Assembly (NCBI GenBank): GCA_964058805.1
Contig: CAXKVV010000034.1
Coordinates: 1-41,364 of the forward strand
DNA length: 41,364 nt
Source: Schoenoplectus triqueter
Taxonomy: Eukaryota; Streptophyta; Magnoliopsida; Poales; Cyperaceae
Direction of reading: 5' to 3'
The position numbers were made by a program, and so were the translations under genes. The notes under the pieces were generated by a model. That model searched no databases. It had not been told where the DNA came from and was given only the letters and a program-made list of their open reading frames with translations. Below, piece by piece: positions 23,984-35,800 of this stretch (within the stretch, counting starts at the first letter, position 1; each line of letters begins with the position of its first letter).

Positions 23984-24016
<33 letters not shown>
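23984..24016. repeat. TA microsatellite
   Basis: An uninterrupted (TA)n run of about 33 bp between the copia polypurine tract and the end of its pol gene. Confidence 0.92.
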
Positions 24017-24018
<2 letters not shown>

Positions 24019-24422
24019 TGAATTGAGTACTTTTAACTATACTGCCTTAACTTTTTGTGTCATCATCCAATTTCATCCATCAATCATATTTATAAGGACT
24101 TATGTAGTATTCGTCTCATAAAGCAAAACTAAACTAATACAAATCATGATATAAATATAACTGAATGACATGAATCATAAAAGAGATGTGTAGTTTGAAA
24201 ATTATATGCAATGTGATTCACATGTCTATTTTCAATTTGGTTACCTTAATTAATCTGAATTTAAGGTCAATCATAAACTCAGAGTGTATATAAAACTGAA
24301 TAACTGTATGATACATACAAAATTACATAATATCATATAATAATAACTGCATGATATCTAAAAAAGTATATCATATAAAACAAAATAAATATGACATATA
24401 AATACAAACTATCACTCAACCT

Positions 24423-24672
24423 AATAATCTTCTGTAACATATATACTCATATGAGTGACATGCTCATGAAACTATTTAGGTATCAATCCCTTGGTCAGTG
24501 GATCTGCTAGTATAGAAGATGTACCAATATGATTAATACTTATAAGTCCAATCTGAACTCTCTACTTCACATCAAATAATTTAATGTCGATATGTTTGAA
24601 TTTCGACGAGCTCTTGTTGTTGTTAGAATACAACACTGCCAAACTATTATCACAATATAACTTAAGTGGTAA
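24423..24672 (-). pseudogene. Ty1/copia RNase H, C-terminal part (broken)
   Basis: On the minus strand it reads LKLYCDN, then YSNNNKSSSKFKHIDIK, then ISINHIGTSSILADPLTKG. These are hallmark motifs of copia RNase H and the pol C-terminus. Stop codons interrupt it, including one after FDVK and one after LIPK. It stops abruptly at 24672, where the solo LTR begins, and resumes at 29472. Confidence 0.85.
24668..24672. repeat. Left target duplication of solo LTR 1 (GGTAA)
   Basis: GGTAA here and AGTAA at 29472-29476. The single difference is a G-to-A change. Joining the copia frame across the LTR with one copy restores continuous reading through IKLPLKLYCDN, which proves the insertion point. Confidence 0.85.
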
Positions 24673-27600
24673 TGTGAAACTATAAATTTTAATTTATAAA
24701 TAATAATAATTAAGAAGTTAATTAAAATACCTCGACGCCAATTATACAAAGTGACTTGAAATGAACGATAAGAAATAAGCAATAATATAAACAGAACTAT
24801 CTAAAAGCCAAGAGAAAACGTTGAACGTGGCAATTAGTTTAAGATCTAATAAATAAATAAATTACTAACCAAATCAACTAGCGGGATCAACCCGGGAGAG
24901 TATAATAAAAGATCAGTCGGATTAATTATTAATGAATAAGATAAACTAAGAAAACAATCAAATTAATCGATGTCATTCAAATTATGAAAATTCAATAAAA
25001 TAAATTCAATCTCACCGGTTCACCGAATTATCACACAAAATTTGGCCACAATCGATCCCAATCTGTTCTCTCTCTACACTATCTCTCACTCTCTCCCTCA
25101 TTTATTGCAAATCGGTCTCTCTCCTCTACCTACTAATTTCCCCCGCTCTCTCTCCCTATCGGATCTCTTTTTTTCCTCTCTTATGACACCGAAGTGTCAA
25201 TTCTCATTTATGTCGCTCTGTCTCCTCGTGCTCTCCGCAGACATTCCTTGTCTCTCTCCCTACTACCCTCTCTCGACGAGAGGGATCACCAAAGCCCCCT
25301 CACCTCCTGTACTCGTTCCCTTCACCCTTGCCAACTGCTTTACTTGCTAATTAGTGGTTGTCTTGTCGATCCTATCCCTATCACATCCCATTTTTGTTTG
25401 ACAGTTACTTCCCCTCTGCTACAAAAGCAGCCCGAGCCTTCTAGCCTCCCTTCTTACTCACTCTTTCTTTCATGTGTTGAGGCTTCGTTTTCTGTTAAAA
25501 CAATAAACTAATAAGAATAGACCGATATAGAGTAAGAGTTTGAAGTAGCAAGGGAGGAAGAAAGGATCGGAGCTCGGAGGCGGTGGTAGCCAGCTTACTG
25601 CCCCCCTTTCTTTTGCCTTGTTCCCTGCTGCCTTATCTATGCCTATCCCGCTACCTTAACACTGGTAAATAGCATTGAAAACTCGAATATTATTTCCTTT
25701 GTTGAATTCTTGTTGTACTGTGGATTGTTCTTTGTGTGGCACCCCTTGAATCCCTATGATTCACCAATGATTTGGTGTAATTCGGGTTTGAGCCTGTGCT
25801 GGTTTTGTTGCTTGTCTGATCTGTTAGGGTGATTGATTCTGGTATAATGGTAGTTCTCTGTTGCTGGTTTTTGATTTGATGGTAACCTCTAATTTTCTGT
25901 GGGTTCTGGAAATTTGTTTGAAATGCTGACTTGACCCTTGCTGTCTGATACTGTACCTAACCTAAATCCCCCATTTGGTTCACCTATGTTAGTTTGTCTT
26001 GTCCCTTGGTACACTGGTACCGGTGGTACCAGTGAAGTGAAGGGTTGAGTCGAGGGGTTTTGGCCTGATTTTTTTGTTCATGTGCTAGTTTGTTGGTTGC
26101 CTCTCTGGTTCTGGTATTTTACCGATTTTTACTGATGTGCTGAGATAATCTCTGTTGGACCCTGATTTCACCCTCACCCTCACCCCTGTATACCTGTGCT
26201 TTGTGGTTGTTTTTGTTAATTGTGCATGTTGTCTGTGTTATTTCTGTGTAGTTACATATTGCTATTTGTTGTTGCCTTAGCTGAATTTTTAAATTCTGGA
26301 CTTGCATATTGGATTATGAATGTTGGTTGTTGGGCTAAAATGAACTTAGAAGTAAATAAGTTAATAAAAATTAATCTGGACCCATCAATAGATTTGATTC
26401 ACATAATTGGATTTTAGGCCAACCTAAACTTAATTGAGATTAAGAATGAAAATAATTTAATTAGGCCCATAAATATATAACAACAATTAGGATTTAACAA
26501 ATAAAATTTGTTGGGCCAACAAATTGGATTAAGTAAATAATAAACTAGGTTAGTAAAATTTAAATTAAGGTCCAACACTTAAAAGTCCCAACATAATAAA
26601 ATATGACAAGTTAAAATGTGCTAATTTAATTGATGCCACCCTGTAAGGTCAGTGGTGTCATGGAACACGTAAACTTAAAGATATGGGAAGTGATTGAATT
26701 CCCTATCTGCCCCCGTTACGGATTATCAGTGCACAAGCATAATTGATATGGTAGACAGCGTATGATCATGTTCATTAAAACACCAACACATTAATAAAAA
26801 AATAATATTTTCTTTAATTTATTTAATTTCTTTTATTTTTTCTTTTTCCTTCCTTTATTTTATTTTATTTTATTTTTAAACTATTTTCTAACTTATAAAA
26901 ATATAATATGAATATATATAATAAAATTAATTTTATAATTTAAGAATATAAGAAAAATAATAATTAGGATATAATTAATATATATTAAAATATATATTAA
27001 TCAATTTCTCTATTTTCTTTTTTATTTGTTTGCAATTTTTCTTTGTTTATTTTGTTCTCAATGTAATCGAATTTGTAATTGTCTCGATTTATGTGTATAA
27101 TTTATTTCTGATATATCTTGTTTTGATCTCGAATTGTCAACAACGTAATCTAAACGGAAAACACAATAAAATTAATAAACAAGTAAAATGAACGCTACTT
27201 GTAATTGGAACTCGAATTAAATAGAATTTAGATCAACCACACACACTTAACGTAATTAATAATATGAATCAACGAAATTCTGAAAGAGTGGATAAGACAC
27301 GCATAAAACTGATTAACATGGCAAACACTGAAAAAATAAATAAAAATTTGTTAATTAGACCTTTCGACACCCTATAAATGTAGCAGAAATGCTACCGAAA
27401 TTTTAAGGAAAAACGATGAAACTTGAATGGACGTTAATTAAAACACCACTATAATTAATTATTAATTATGAACTAAATCACGTAAAAACTAACAAACACT
27501 CAATTTAAATTAATAACAGGTGATATAGTTGACTCGGATCCACTCACGGAGTTCAAGGTCGATCCCGACCTCGTTTACGTAGATGCCGATCTCGAGATAG

Positions 27601-29471
27601 GCATACCACCTTTGGAGTAGAGCGACATCGCGATCCTCACCAGCGCTTCCAGGTATGATTTTCTGAGATTTACTTTTATTTCTTTAGAATTAGGAACCCA
27701 AACCGAAAGTAAAAATATTTTTAAAATAAATCTGAACTGTTGTATTTTCTAACCAAAAACTGATTAAAGACCCGAATTGAACTGTCATTGCATCCAGTAA
27801 ATTGACCAGCAATTTTGGGGCCTACCCGTATTTGTATGTCATATCATATCATATTGCATTTAGACAGGATAGGAGTAAGACTCGGGAAATAGTTCCAAGA
27901 TAGGATTAGATAAAATTCAATAATCAAGTTGTAGATTATGATTAATAGAAAAATATTATTACTATCACTAAGTATTAATTAAGTTAGATAGTTAATTATA
28001 TATTAAATGCATGAGAGTGCTGAGAGGCGGGCCGGGTGATCTCAGTCGGAGGTTGCCTTGTATAACCAGACCAACGGGTTACGTTCGGTAAACCAATTAG
28101 CCCGTGGGGCCCCTTGATCTGGGTATACACTACGCACCTTTACCTGTCAGTTATTCACCGATCTCGTCATTTGACGGGTTCAGCCATGTCATAGAGTTTT
28201 ATTTTTTATCAATATTACTAATTATTATTCATAATATGATTTCATTCCAAATTTAATTGAGCGATTAGAATGGACATGACTTTTAGTGTTTAGTGTGGGC
28301 GGTCATATTCGAGTTTGGAGCCTACTTTATTTTATTATATTATTTTATTTAGCCGGTTTATTTAGGATCCTGATATGTCCGAAGGGATTTCTTCTTTGGC
28401 CCCTAGTTGTTATAGAGAAAGTTAGGATGCGGTCCTTTGGCCACTAGTTGGTACAGTGTAGGCTCACATTCATATTATATTCTATTTTGTCATTTCACAG
28501 GTAGATAACTCCTTTTGGCGATATGGCAACTGAGGTCATACTCTATTCCGTTTTGATTACATAGTGAGGTAGATTATCAAATTCAGCATACCAGAGTACG
28601 TGCTTTATAGTCGTTCACTCTCCTAGAGCGTTATCGTCCCGAGAGCCTGAATTATCATTTGTGCGGTGTTGTCGCCGCATAAACATAAAATCCTAAGTTA
28701 GTAAGTTGGGCTCTGGTAGTGTCCGCTTAGGCAAGGCCCGAGTTAATAAGGTGGGCCCTGGTAGTGCCCCTTAGGACGAGTCTGATAAATTTACAAACTG
28801 GACTTCTATTAAGGGTATTTATTTCTCGTACTATATATATTATATCATATTATTACACAAATTTTCTATTTTGGGTTTTCTTGTCATTTTATGTCATAAC
28901 ATCTAGACGAACTTCTCAAAATGTGTATAAAAATATTATTTATTTATATATGAATATTATATTGTATATTAAACACCAGTATCGATATTTAGGTCCAGTC
29001 TAGGAAAGAAGATCAAATCTTAAGGCTGGATCTAAATCCGTACTGAGTAATTTTAATAATTACTCACGTTTCCATGGTGGTTGTGGGATCCAGGTTTACA
29101 GGTTTGGGATTTTCTTGGAGCGAGTGCTAGAGATAGTCCTGCGTGATAACAGAGATGCTTCGCTGCATTTGCATATGAGCCGGGTAGTTGATAGGATCCA
29201 TTGGGTTTTGGGTTTTTGTTTATTTCTTTTGGGGTATTTTTTATTTGAGAGGTTTGCTGTCCATTCCGATGAAGCCAGCCCTTGCCGATGCAAGCGTTGT
29301 ACTCTTTTGTTCATTTTGGATTGTATGATAATGTATTTATATTTATTATTATTTTGTTTATTCTGTATTTGTTTTATTTTATTCATATAGCCTTTCGTAC
29401 GCACGTCTCGTCATGCGTACATGGCGGGATTAAGCACGCTTAATCCATTTAATTATTTTTGGGGTGTGACA
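24673..29471 (-). mobile_element. Solo LTR 1 of a Ty3/gypsy-type retrotransposon (4,799 bp)
   Basis: On the minus strand it begins TGTCACACCCCAAAAATAA and ends GTTTCACA, with TG...CA ends, and is bounded by the GGTAA/AGTAA duplication. TGTCACACCCC starts and multi-kilobase LTRs are typical of Tekay/Del-type chromoviruses; that family name is from general knowledge. No gag, pol or primer site is present, so the internal region has been lost by LTR-LTR recombination. It aligns along its length with the LTR at 32844-37830. Open frames inside (25042-25350, 25194-25511, 29115-29390) are fragments of LTR sequence without domains. Confidence 0.85.
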
Positions 29472-29665
29472 AGTAACTTAATAGTATCCACAATGCGTAG
29501 CCTTGTGATTAAGTTTCTTAGTTATATTTCATGGTTCGATGCCTCGAAACATGCAATGAATTCAGCTGCCATGGTGGAAGAGGCAATCATGATTTGTTTT
29601 GCACTCTTTCAAGAAATAAGTTCTCCAACCAACATAAAAATATAACTGGATATTGATTTTAAGCT
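29472..29665 (-). pseudogene. Ty1/copia RNase H, N-terminal part (broken)
   Basis: On the minus strand it reads SSYIFMLVGELIS, a stop, KSAKQIMIASSTMAAEFIAC, FEASNHEI, a stop, LRNLITRLRIVDTIK. These match the conserved copia STSGYIF, SWKSAKQ and ASSTxAAE motifs. Both stops replace expected tryptophans (TGG to TGA or TAA), as C-to-T decay would give. The reading continues into 24672 once the solo LTR is removed. Recognisable copia sequence ends abruptly at about 29666. Confidence 0.85.
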
Positions 29666-29671
29666 ATCCAC

Positions 29672-29953
29672 ATGTTTACCATTGAAAATTTCAAAGTTGA
29701 AGCAGCTGGACAAGTAAGGATAAATGTCAATGATAAATCATGGAAGGGAAAAATAATGAAAGGGCAGGTGATAGTGGGGACCACCAGCCAGGAAAAGTCA
29801 CTGCCGAATTCCGAAGCAATCATATTTGTCCCACAAGAAAATCCTGAACGCAGAACAGGAGATATATATACCCTAGTATCCACTGTCCCCTTGGCGTGGG
29901 TGAAAACCAAGAGACTCAAGAGAGAGAAGGAATCTCTCGGGTGTCACCCATGA
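29672..29953 (+). CDS. Unrecognised 93-codon open frame
   Basis: Starts ATG (MFTIENFKVEAAGQVR) and ends TGA after a basic tail (WVKTKRLKREKESLGCHP). A stop lies just upstream in frame. The predicted protein has a polar, mixed composition that looks more protein-like than neighbouring chance frames, with alternating hydrophobic stretches (GQVIVGTTS, EAIIFVPQ). I do not recognise a family. It begins exactly where copia similarity stops, so it may be a fragment of another element rather than a gene. The overlapping minus-strand frame 29659-29919 is equally unassigned. Confidence 0.3.
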   Translation: MFTIENFKVEAAGQVRINVNDKSWKGKIMKGQVIVGTTSQEKSLPNSEAIIFVPQENPERRTGDIYTLVSTVPLAWVKTKRLKREKESLGCHP

Positions 29954-30629
29954 AATCATACTTTTCTGACAAGTGGGTCACATCCCTCAGTGATGGATAT
30001 CAATGAAGTCAAGATCAAACCCTAGATATTGATCTTCAAGCAAGCCCTATGAGCTGAACCAATACAATTCATATACTACATGGAATAGTGTCAATGCCAA
30101 ATCAGTATTTTGATACAACCAATCATGAGAAATCTCAAATATGATTTTGCTTTCAAGGCTGACCTGGTGCCAATGCTGTGAGCAACCACCTGATCAAGTC
30201 TATATTTGTATCAATTGTTGATAAGTAGTCAGCATTTGATCAAATTAAACCCTAATAAGCATCATTATTGGTGTTAATTGGGGAAGAGTTTCCGCGAAGA
30301 TAATATTTAGCAGAGACACTGGGCTACAACTGATAACTAATAAATAGGGATTTTATAATAGAGAAATAAAGGGTTTTCTTGACAAATAAAATTCTAATGC
30401 AAAAAGGTAGGGGCAAAATGAAATTAAAAATTACAAGGGCGATGATCATAAATTTAAAGATTTATGGTGAAAATTTCATGATTTTTGGACAAGTGGAGCT
30501 ATCAGAATAAAATCAGAGAAGATAAAATAGATTAAATAGACATATCAAAGGGCTGGGATTTGATCAGGGCCTCTCTAGGTGCAAACTGGGGATTCCAAAC
30601 ACGTTACACACACTGTATTAAAGGGGGAA

Positions 30630-30900
30630 AGAGGGTGCCACGTGACAGCACCTCATTGGTCCACCTTAGCCATGTGGGCCCCACTACTATACTGACCTGA
30701 CATGTGGGCCCCACCAGCATGTCACGTGGCAAGGCATGGCAGAGCCAACTCAGCACCCAGTGCCACATGGCAACACAATAATAATACACCTAAGCAAATC
30801 AGATTATACTTATTGCCACATGGCTGTACACCATTGGTTTAATTAGGCAATATAGGCCCCACATATGACACATGGCACCCATTGACAGATGCCACCTCAA
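30630..30900. promoter_or_regulatory. Cluster of G-box and GGCCCA (site II) motifs
   Basis: CATGTGGGCCCCAC occurs exactly twice (30671-30684 and 30701-30714). CACGTG occurs at 30639-30644 and 30723-30728, and GCCACATGGC-like words several times up to 30830. Further GGGCCC words lie at 30853, 31048, 31188 and 31909. In plants CACGTG binds bZIP/bHLH factors and GGCCCA binds TCP factors. The function here is inferred. Confidence 0.5.
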
Positions 30901-32034
30901 CATGGATTAATATTATGGCAGATGATTAATGGAGTAATTAAATAAGTGGACCTATCAGATTGTGCCAAGTCAGATCAATTAACTCTAAGCAGAGAATTAA
31001 CCAATCCATAATTGAGCTAATAGGCCTAGACTCAGTTGCTTACACATGGGGCCCATTTGTAAGGATTATAAGTGTACAACTCACACAAACAATCATACAC
31101 CAAGCTCATACGCAGATCTAAACAGAGATTTAAATCAAAAGGAAAAGGTGATGTGTACCTGGCTCATTTGCACTGTGCCTCTGACAATGGGCCCCAGTGT
31201 GTTGTGGACTCTGTGCGCCGAGTGTAGCCCCCTCTCTTCCTTCTCCCCTCCCTCTCTTTCTTTTTCTTCTCAACGAAGCAGAAGGCGCCATTGATGCCGA
31301 TCAAGCTCTCCAAAACTCACAACTTCAATTCCTTTCGATTAGAACTAGCTTATACATAAGAGGAGATGTGTGAATGATCAAAATTGAAAGATAACAAGTG
31401 AATAGAGTGATTGAGAGAGATGAACACCTCGGGTGATCAATGAGGCACTTCAATCCTTGCTTCAAAATCTAAAATTGATGATGCAAATCTCTTCTACTCA
31501 CTTAGACGACACTGTAGATGAAGAAAGGAGTAGCAATTGTGAGTTAAAATGAAGCAATTGAGTCAAGGTATTGAAATCGGGCAAATTAAGAAGAGTTAAA
31601 ACCTTGTGATATAAACTCAAATTAGCAGTGCTTATAACTTCTATGCACTCACACGATGCCACTAGAGTGATGAAGATTGACAATTGAATGAGGAGAGTAT
31701 GGTGTTGACCAAAGCTTGAACTCGGGTGAATGAATTAGAGCTTGAGAGGTGAGTTACAATGGTAGGAAGGAAAGGAATGACTTTGGTGCTATGGGATGTG
31801 TATATATAGCATATAAGAAGGTCTAGAAGCTTCTGTTAATTGAAAAGAGGTGGAGAGAAGGTCAGACCCAGTCAACAGTCAAAGAACTCACTTTGGATTC
31901 GTCTAGATGGGGCCCACATTATAACATAATTACTAACAGAAAGTAAAGACTATGTGTATGGACCAAGACAGTTCAATTGTTGATGTATAGATGGTATATG
32001 ATACAATCCCTTGTGTGGACCCTTTTCAATGGCT

Positions 32035-32041
32035 TATATAA
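32035..32041 (+). promoter_or_regulatory. Candidate TATA box
   Basis: TATATAA in GGCTTATATAAACCC, with purine-rich leader-like sequence after it and a GTGAGT donor at 32220. A second box TATATATA lies at 31801-31808. Neither is tied to a known gene. Confidence 0.4.
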
Positions 32042-32838
32042 ACCCAATTAGCAAGAAAAAAAGGGCATGCCTTCTAGGATCAGCAGTGAGAAATAGAAAT
32101 ATTAGATATTGAGTGCAGAGAGAAAAAGGCAGGAAATAGAAAGAAGAAGTTGGTACAATCGATTGATCTCAGTGTTTCATTTGAGAAGTTGATTCATTCA
32201 TTTCAATTGCTTGTTTAGAGGTGAGTTCTAAACTCTGTCTTTTGACAATTAGGAGTTTGCAAGGTTAATTCTTGAAAATCGGGGTTTGAAAAGTGTAATT
32301 ATTATTTTCTTATAAATAACAGTATTGTCGCTTTTTTATCTTGTCGATTTTCCTTTACAATTTCATCTTTTTTTCTCATGAATAGCAAGCTCAATATGTA
32401 TGAATCTTTCAAATTCTTTATTGAATTTTGATTGAAAATGTATAATTAGATTACTGTGTTGATTGATCTCGGTCGAAACCTGAAAATTCGACACAGTACT
32501 GTTTTGTTTCCTTGATTCTTTGCTCAAACATCACAGAATGCATCCTTATCACTCATAGAGCATGTAGTAAGACTAGTAGGGCTGCCTATAAACCGATTGA
32601 TCTCAGCTGAGCCTTGAGAACTCGGTATCAATTGCATCTCAGTTTTGCGATCGAGAGTTTCTGATAGAGTTGAAATTATGAGCTAATAGGGAAGTGAATT
32701 GTGCATAGATTAAATGCATTCTACTAGATATTGTTAGCATATAGGATGGTAGAAGTGTAAATAGCACAAAAGGTGAACAAAGATCAGGGATTTTGACATA
32801 ATAAGGATCGGTACCAATGAATACTGAACGGTACCACT

Positions 32839-32843
32839 ATGCA
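32839..32843. repeat. Left target duplication of solo LTR 2 (ATGCA)
   Basis: ATGCA here and again at 37831-37835, directly next to the TG and CA ends of the LTR. Confidence 0.85.
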
Positions 32844-35800
32844 TGTCAAACCGTGAAAATTTAATTGTGGAATAAAGATAATTAAGAAAATAAATAAAAT
32901 GATTAGATGCTAATTAGTAAATACCAGAAACCTGCGACATTAAGTTAAAATAATAATAATAATAATAATAGTAATACAAATAAAATTGACATTTTAGTTA
33001 AAATAAACAATAAATGAAATGAACGAAAGCGCTAAATATAACCAAACACACACTTAAAGAAAATTTAATTAAATACTTTAATAAATAAATAAATGAATTA
33101 AGCAACTTGGATGAAACATAGTGTTAGAAAATTTAAGATAAACTCAAATTTAAACCCCCGATTTAAAATCAAGCAAACTTAACCCATGTGACCCGCTACA
33201 CCTAAAGGTAAGTTCCATGAAAGATCACACCAATCCTCCATAGAAAATCCCCAACACAGTTTTCTCTCTTTCATCATTAAAACTCGTCATTAATACCGGT
33301 CAAATCCCCTCTCTCTCACTCTTTTTCTCTCTCTCCCTGTCCCCTCGCATTCATCCCTCATCTTCTCCCTCGTTCTCTCCGCCGCTCTATTCTCTCTTGT
33401 CGGTCTCTCTGGCGAGGGTTTCGCCTCTCTCCCTCCCTGACGAGAGGGCTGCCCCCTCTCTCTCTCTCTCACTAGACCCCCTTCGCAACCAGTCACATCG
33501 ACTGCTAGCCCGGCGCCTGCTCCACTCTCTGTCGCCTCTGTTACACCTACGCCGTACCCCTCCTCTGTCCCGATCCGTAACTTCCTGACCTAGCCCGAGA
33601 AAAAAAAATGGGGTTTTCTCCCCCATAAGAGCACCTCCTGGCCTCTCTTTCCCTACCTTTGCTTCATTTGCATCTCATGTGCTGAAAAGCTTGAATCCCC
33701 AAAACAAATTTAGTGCTTGTTCATTCTATTTACTGGGAAGGGTTGAAGGCCGGAGGTGAACTGAGGTGGTGGAGCTCGATCTTGCCAGCTCGTGCCTTTT
33801 TTCCCCTTTTTGATTTCTGTGCTTGTTGTCCCCCTCTGTCTCATCCTGGTAAATCTAACCTAAACCCTTTTTGTTGTTGTTGTGCTAATGGATTGCATGT
33901 GATTTCTCGGTTGATTTCGGGGTTGTAAGTGTTATTGCTTGTTGCTGGTTGGGTTGTTTACCTATTTACTATTCTTTGTGCTTGCTTGCTTGCTGATTTA
34001 GCTCGGCACTGGTTTAGACCCTGGTACACTGGTACCATAGGTACCAGTGACGCAGGTGATGCCCAGGCCCTCTATGGTGTGTGTTGGTACACTACCTGTG
34101 TTGATGTGTGCTCCCTGAAATGCTAGGTTATTTTGCTGGTAATGGGGGTTGGTTCCTTGTTATGGGTTATATTGGCTTATGTGCTGGATTATTGGTTAGC
34201 TGTCACCCCTTTTATTTGACTATGCTGGGTTATTCTTGACTTCTGTTGATGGTCTTGTTGATAAGGGAGCACCTTAGTACCCTGGTACCAGTGGGTGCCA
34301 GTGAGGTGAGGTTGCCCCTCACCTATTTCTGTTTGAGATTGTTTGTTGAGATTGTTTATTGATGCTTTGAGCTGGTACCAGCACTGATACTGGTTGTTGG
34401 TCTGTTTTCTGTTGTGCTGCCCGATCTGGTACATTAATGATCTGATAAGTGCTTGCTTGCGTGCTGTTACTGGCACGGGCTCTAGCCTGACCTGTACACC
34501 CCCTTCTTTCTGTTGATTTCCTGTCTGACCTGGTACACCCCTAATCAGTACCAGCTGATCTGGTTTTCCTTTGTAGCCTAAATTATGTTGCCCTGAATTA
34601 GGCCTACGGCCTTGTGAACATTGTTCTATAGTGAACTTTCTGAACTGTGGCTATTGAGTTATGATTAATTTGGCCCTAAGTTTAAGATTTAGGGAAAACG
34701 AATTTAAAATGTTAAAAGAGGGTTAGGCCCAAATTGAATATTATGGACAAAGTAATATATTCAGAAATGTTATTGGGCCGACAAATAGATTTGAAACTTA
34801 TAAAAGTTTAATTAGTTAAAATGATTAATTAAGGCCCAATACTTAAAAGCCTCAAGATAATTAAAGGTGATTTAATTAAAAGGATAATTAATTAATTGGA
34901 GGTCGCCCCGAAAGGTTAGGCGGTATCCATGGATTAATACGTAAACTTAAAGAATCAGGAAATGATTATATTCCCTCACTGCCCCCAATTCGGGATATCG
35001 GTGCATTGGTACCAACGATTTGGTAGTCAGCGTATGATCCCGAACATTAAAACACCAACACATATTAATATAATATTTTTTTCTTTATTTTGTTTTTGTT
35101 TTATTCATTTTTCTTTATTTTATTTTATTTATTTCTTTTTAATCCTTTTTATTTTACTTTTACTTTTAAAATTATTTTTCTAACTTATAAAACCTATTAA
35201 TCAATTTCTCTATTATAAATAAGAACAATATTAATTATATAATATTATATATTAATCAATTTCTCTATTTTTAACAAATTAATTATTCTAATTATAATCA
35301 AGTCAATTAAGGGATAACATTAAGTTAACTTATTTAATTTAAGTAAATTAAATTAGTTACGTTACTCAAATAAATATAATTTCTAAATTATAAAAATAAT
35401 AGTAGTATAACTAAAATAAAACATAATTAAATAATGGATTATAAATAATTAAGAGTTATAAAATAATAACTTAAATTATAATAATAATATAAATTTTTAA
35501 ATTATATATAATAATCAATTTCTCTATTTTAAATTAATTGGTTTAGAAATTAAATCCATAAACTCAAAACTAAAATAAAGAATGAACGTACAAAAACGAT
35601 ATGGAACGATAATCATAAGTTAACAAAATCAATATGCGAACAACTAAAGTTTACGACACCGCATAGATGCAGCAGGAATGCTGCCGAAATTTTCAAGGAA
35701 AAACGATAAAACCCGAACAACCGTTTAAATTAATTATCAATCTAAATTAATAATTAAATGTTAAGTAAATCAAGTAAATCTAATAAGCGTCTAATTAAAA

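Larger units (their letters stand above)
29954..32838. other. Unclassified region with promoter-like features, no clear gene
   Basis: Less AT-rich than the flanks. It holds a cluster of G-boxes and GGCCCA sites (30630-30900), a CT-rich leader-like tract (31208-31270) and TATA boxes at 31801 and 32035. A possible first exon ends at CTTGTTTAGAG with donor GTGAGT at 32220. No long frame or known domain was found. It could be the regulatory part of a retroelement or pararetrovirus-like insertion, or a host promoter. The sequence does not decide. Confidence 0.4.

Noticed and set aside
29672..32838. Endogenous pararetrovirus (caulimovirid-like) segment
   Set aside because: The TATA box, long noncoding stretch and odd ORF raised the idea. 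No reverse transcriptase, movement-protein signature or tRNA-Met primer site could be read, so I do not call it.
33290..33626. Arg/Glu-rich and Ser/Leu-rich frames on both strands
   Set aside because: Produced by CT/GA-rich LTR sequence of solo LTR 2; no domain.
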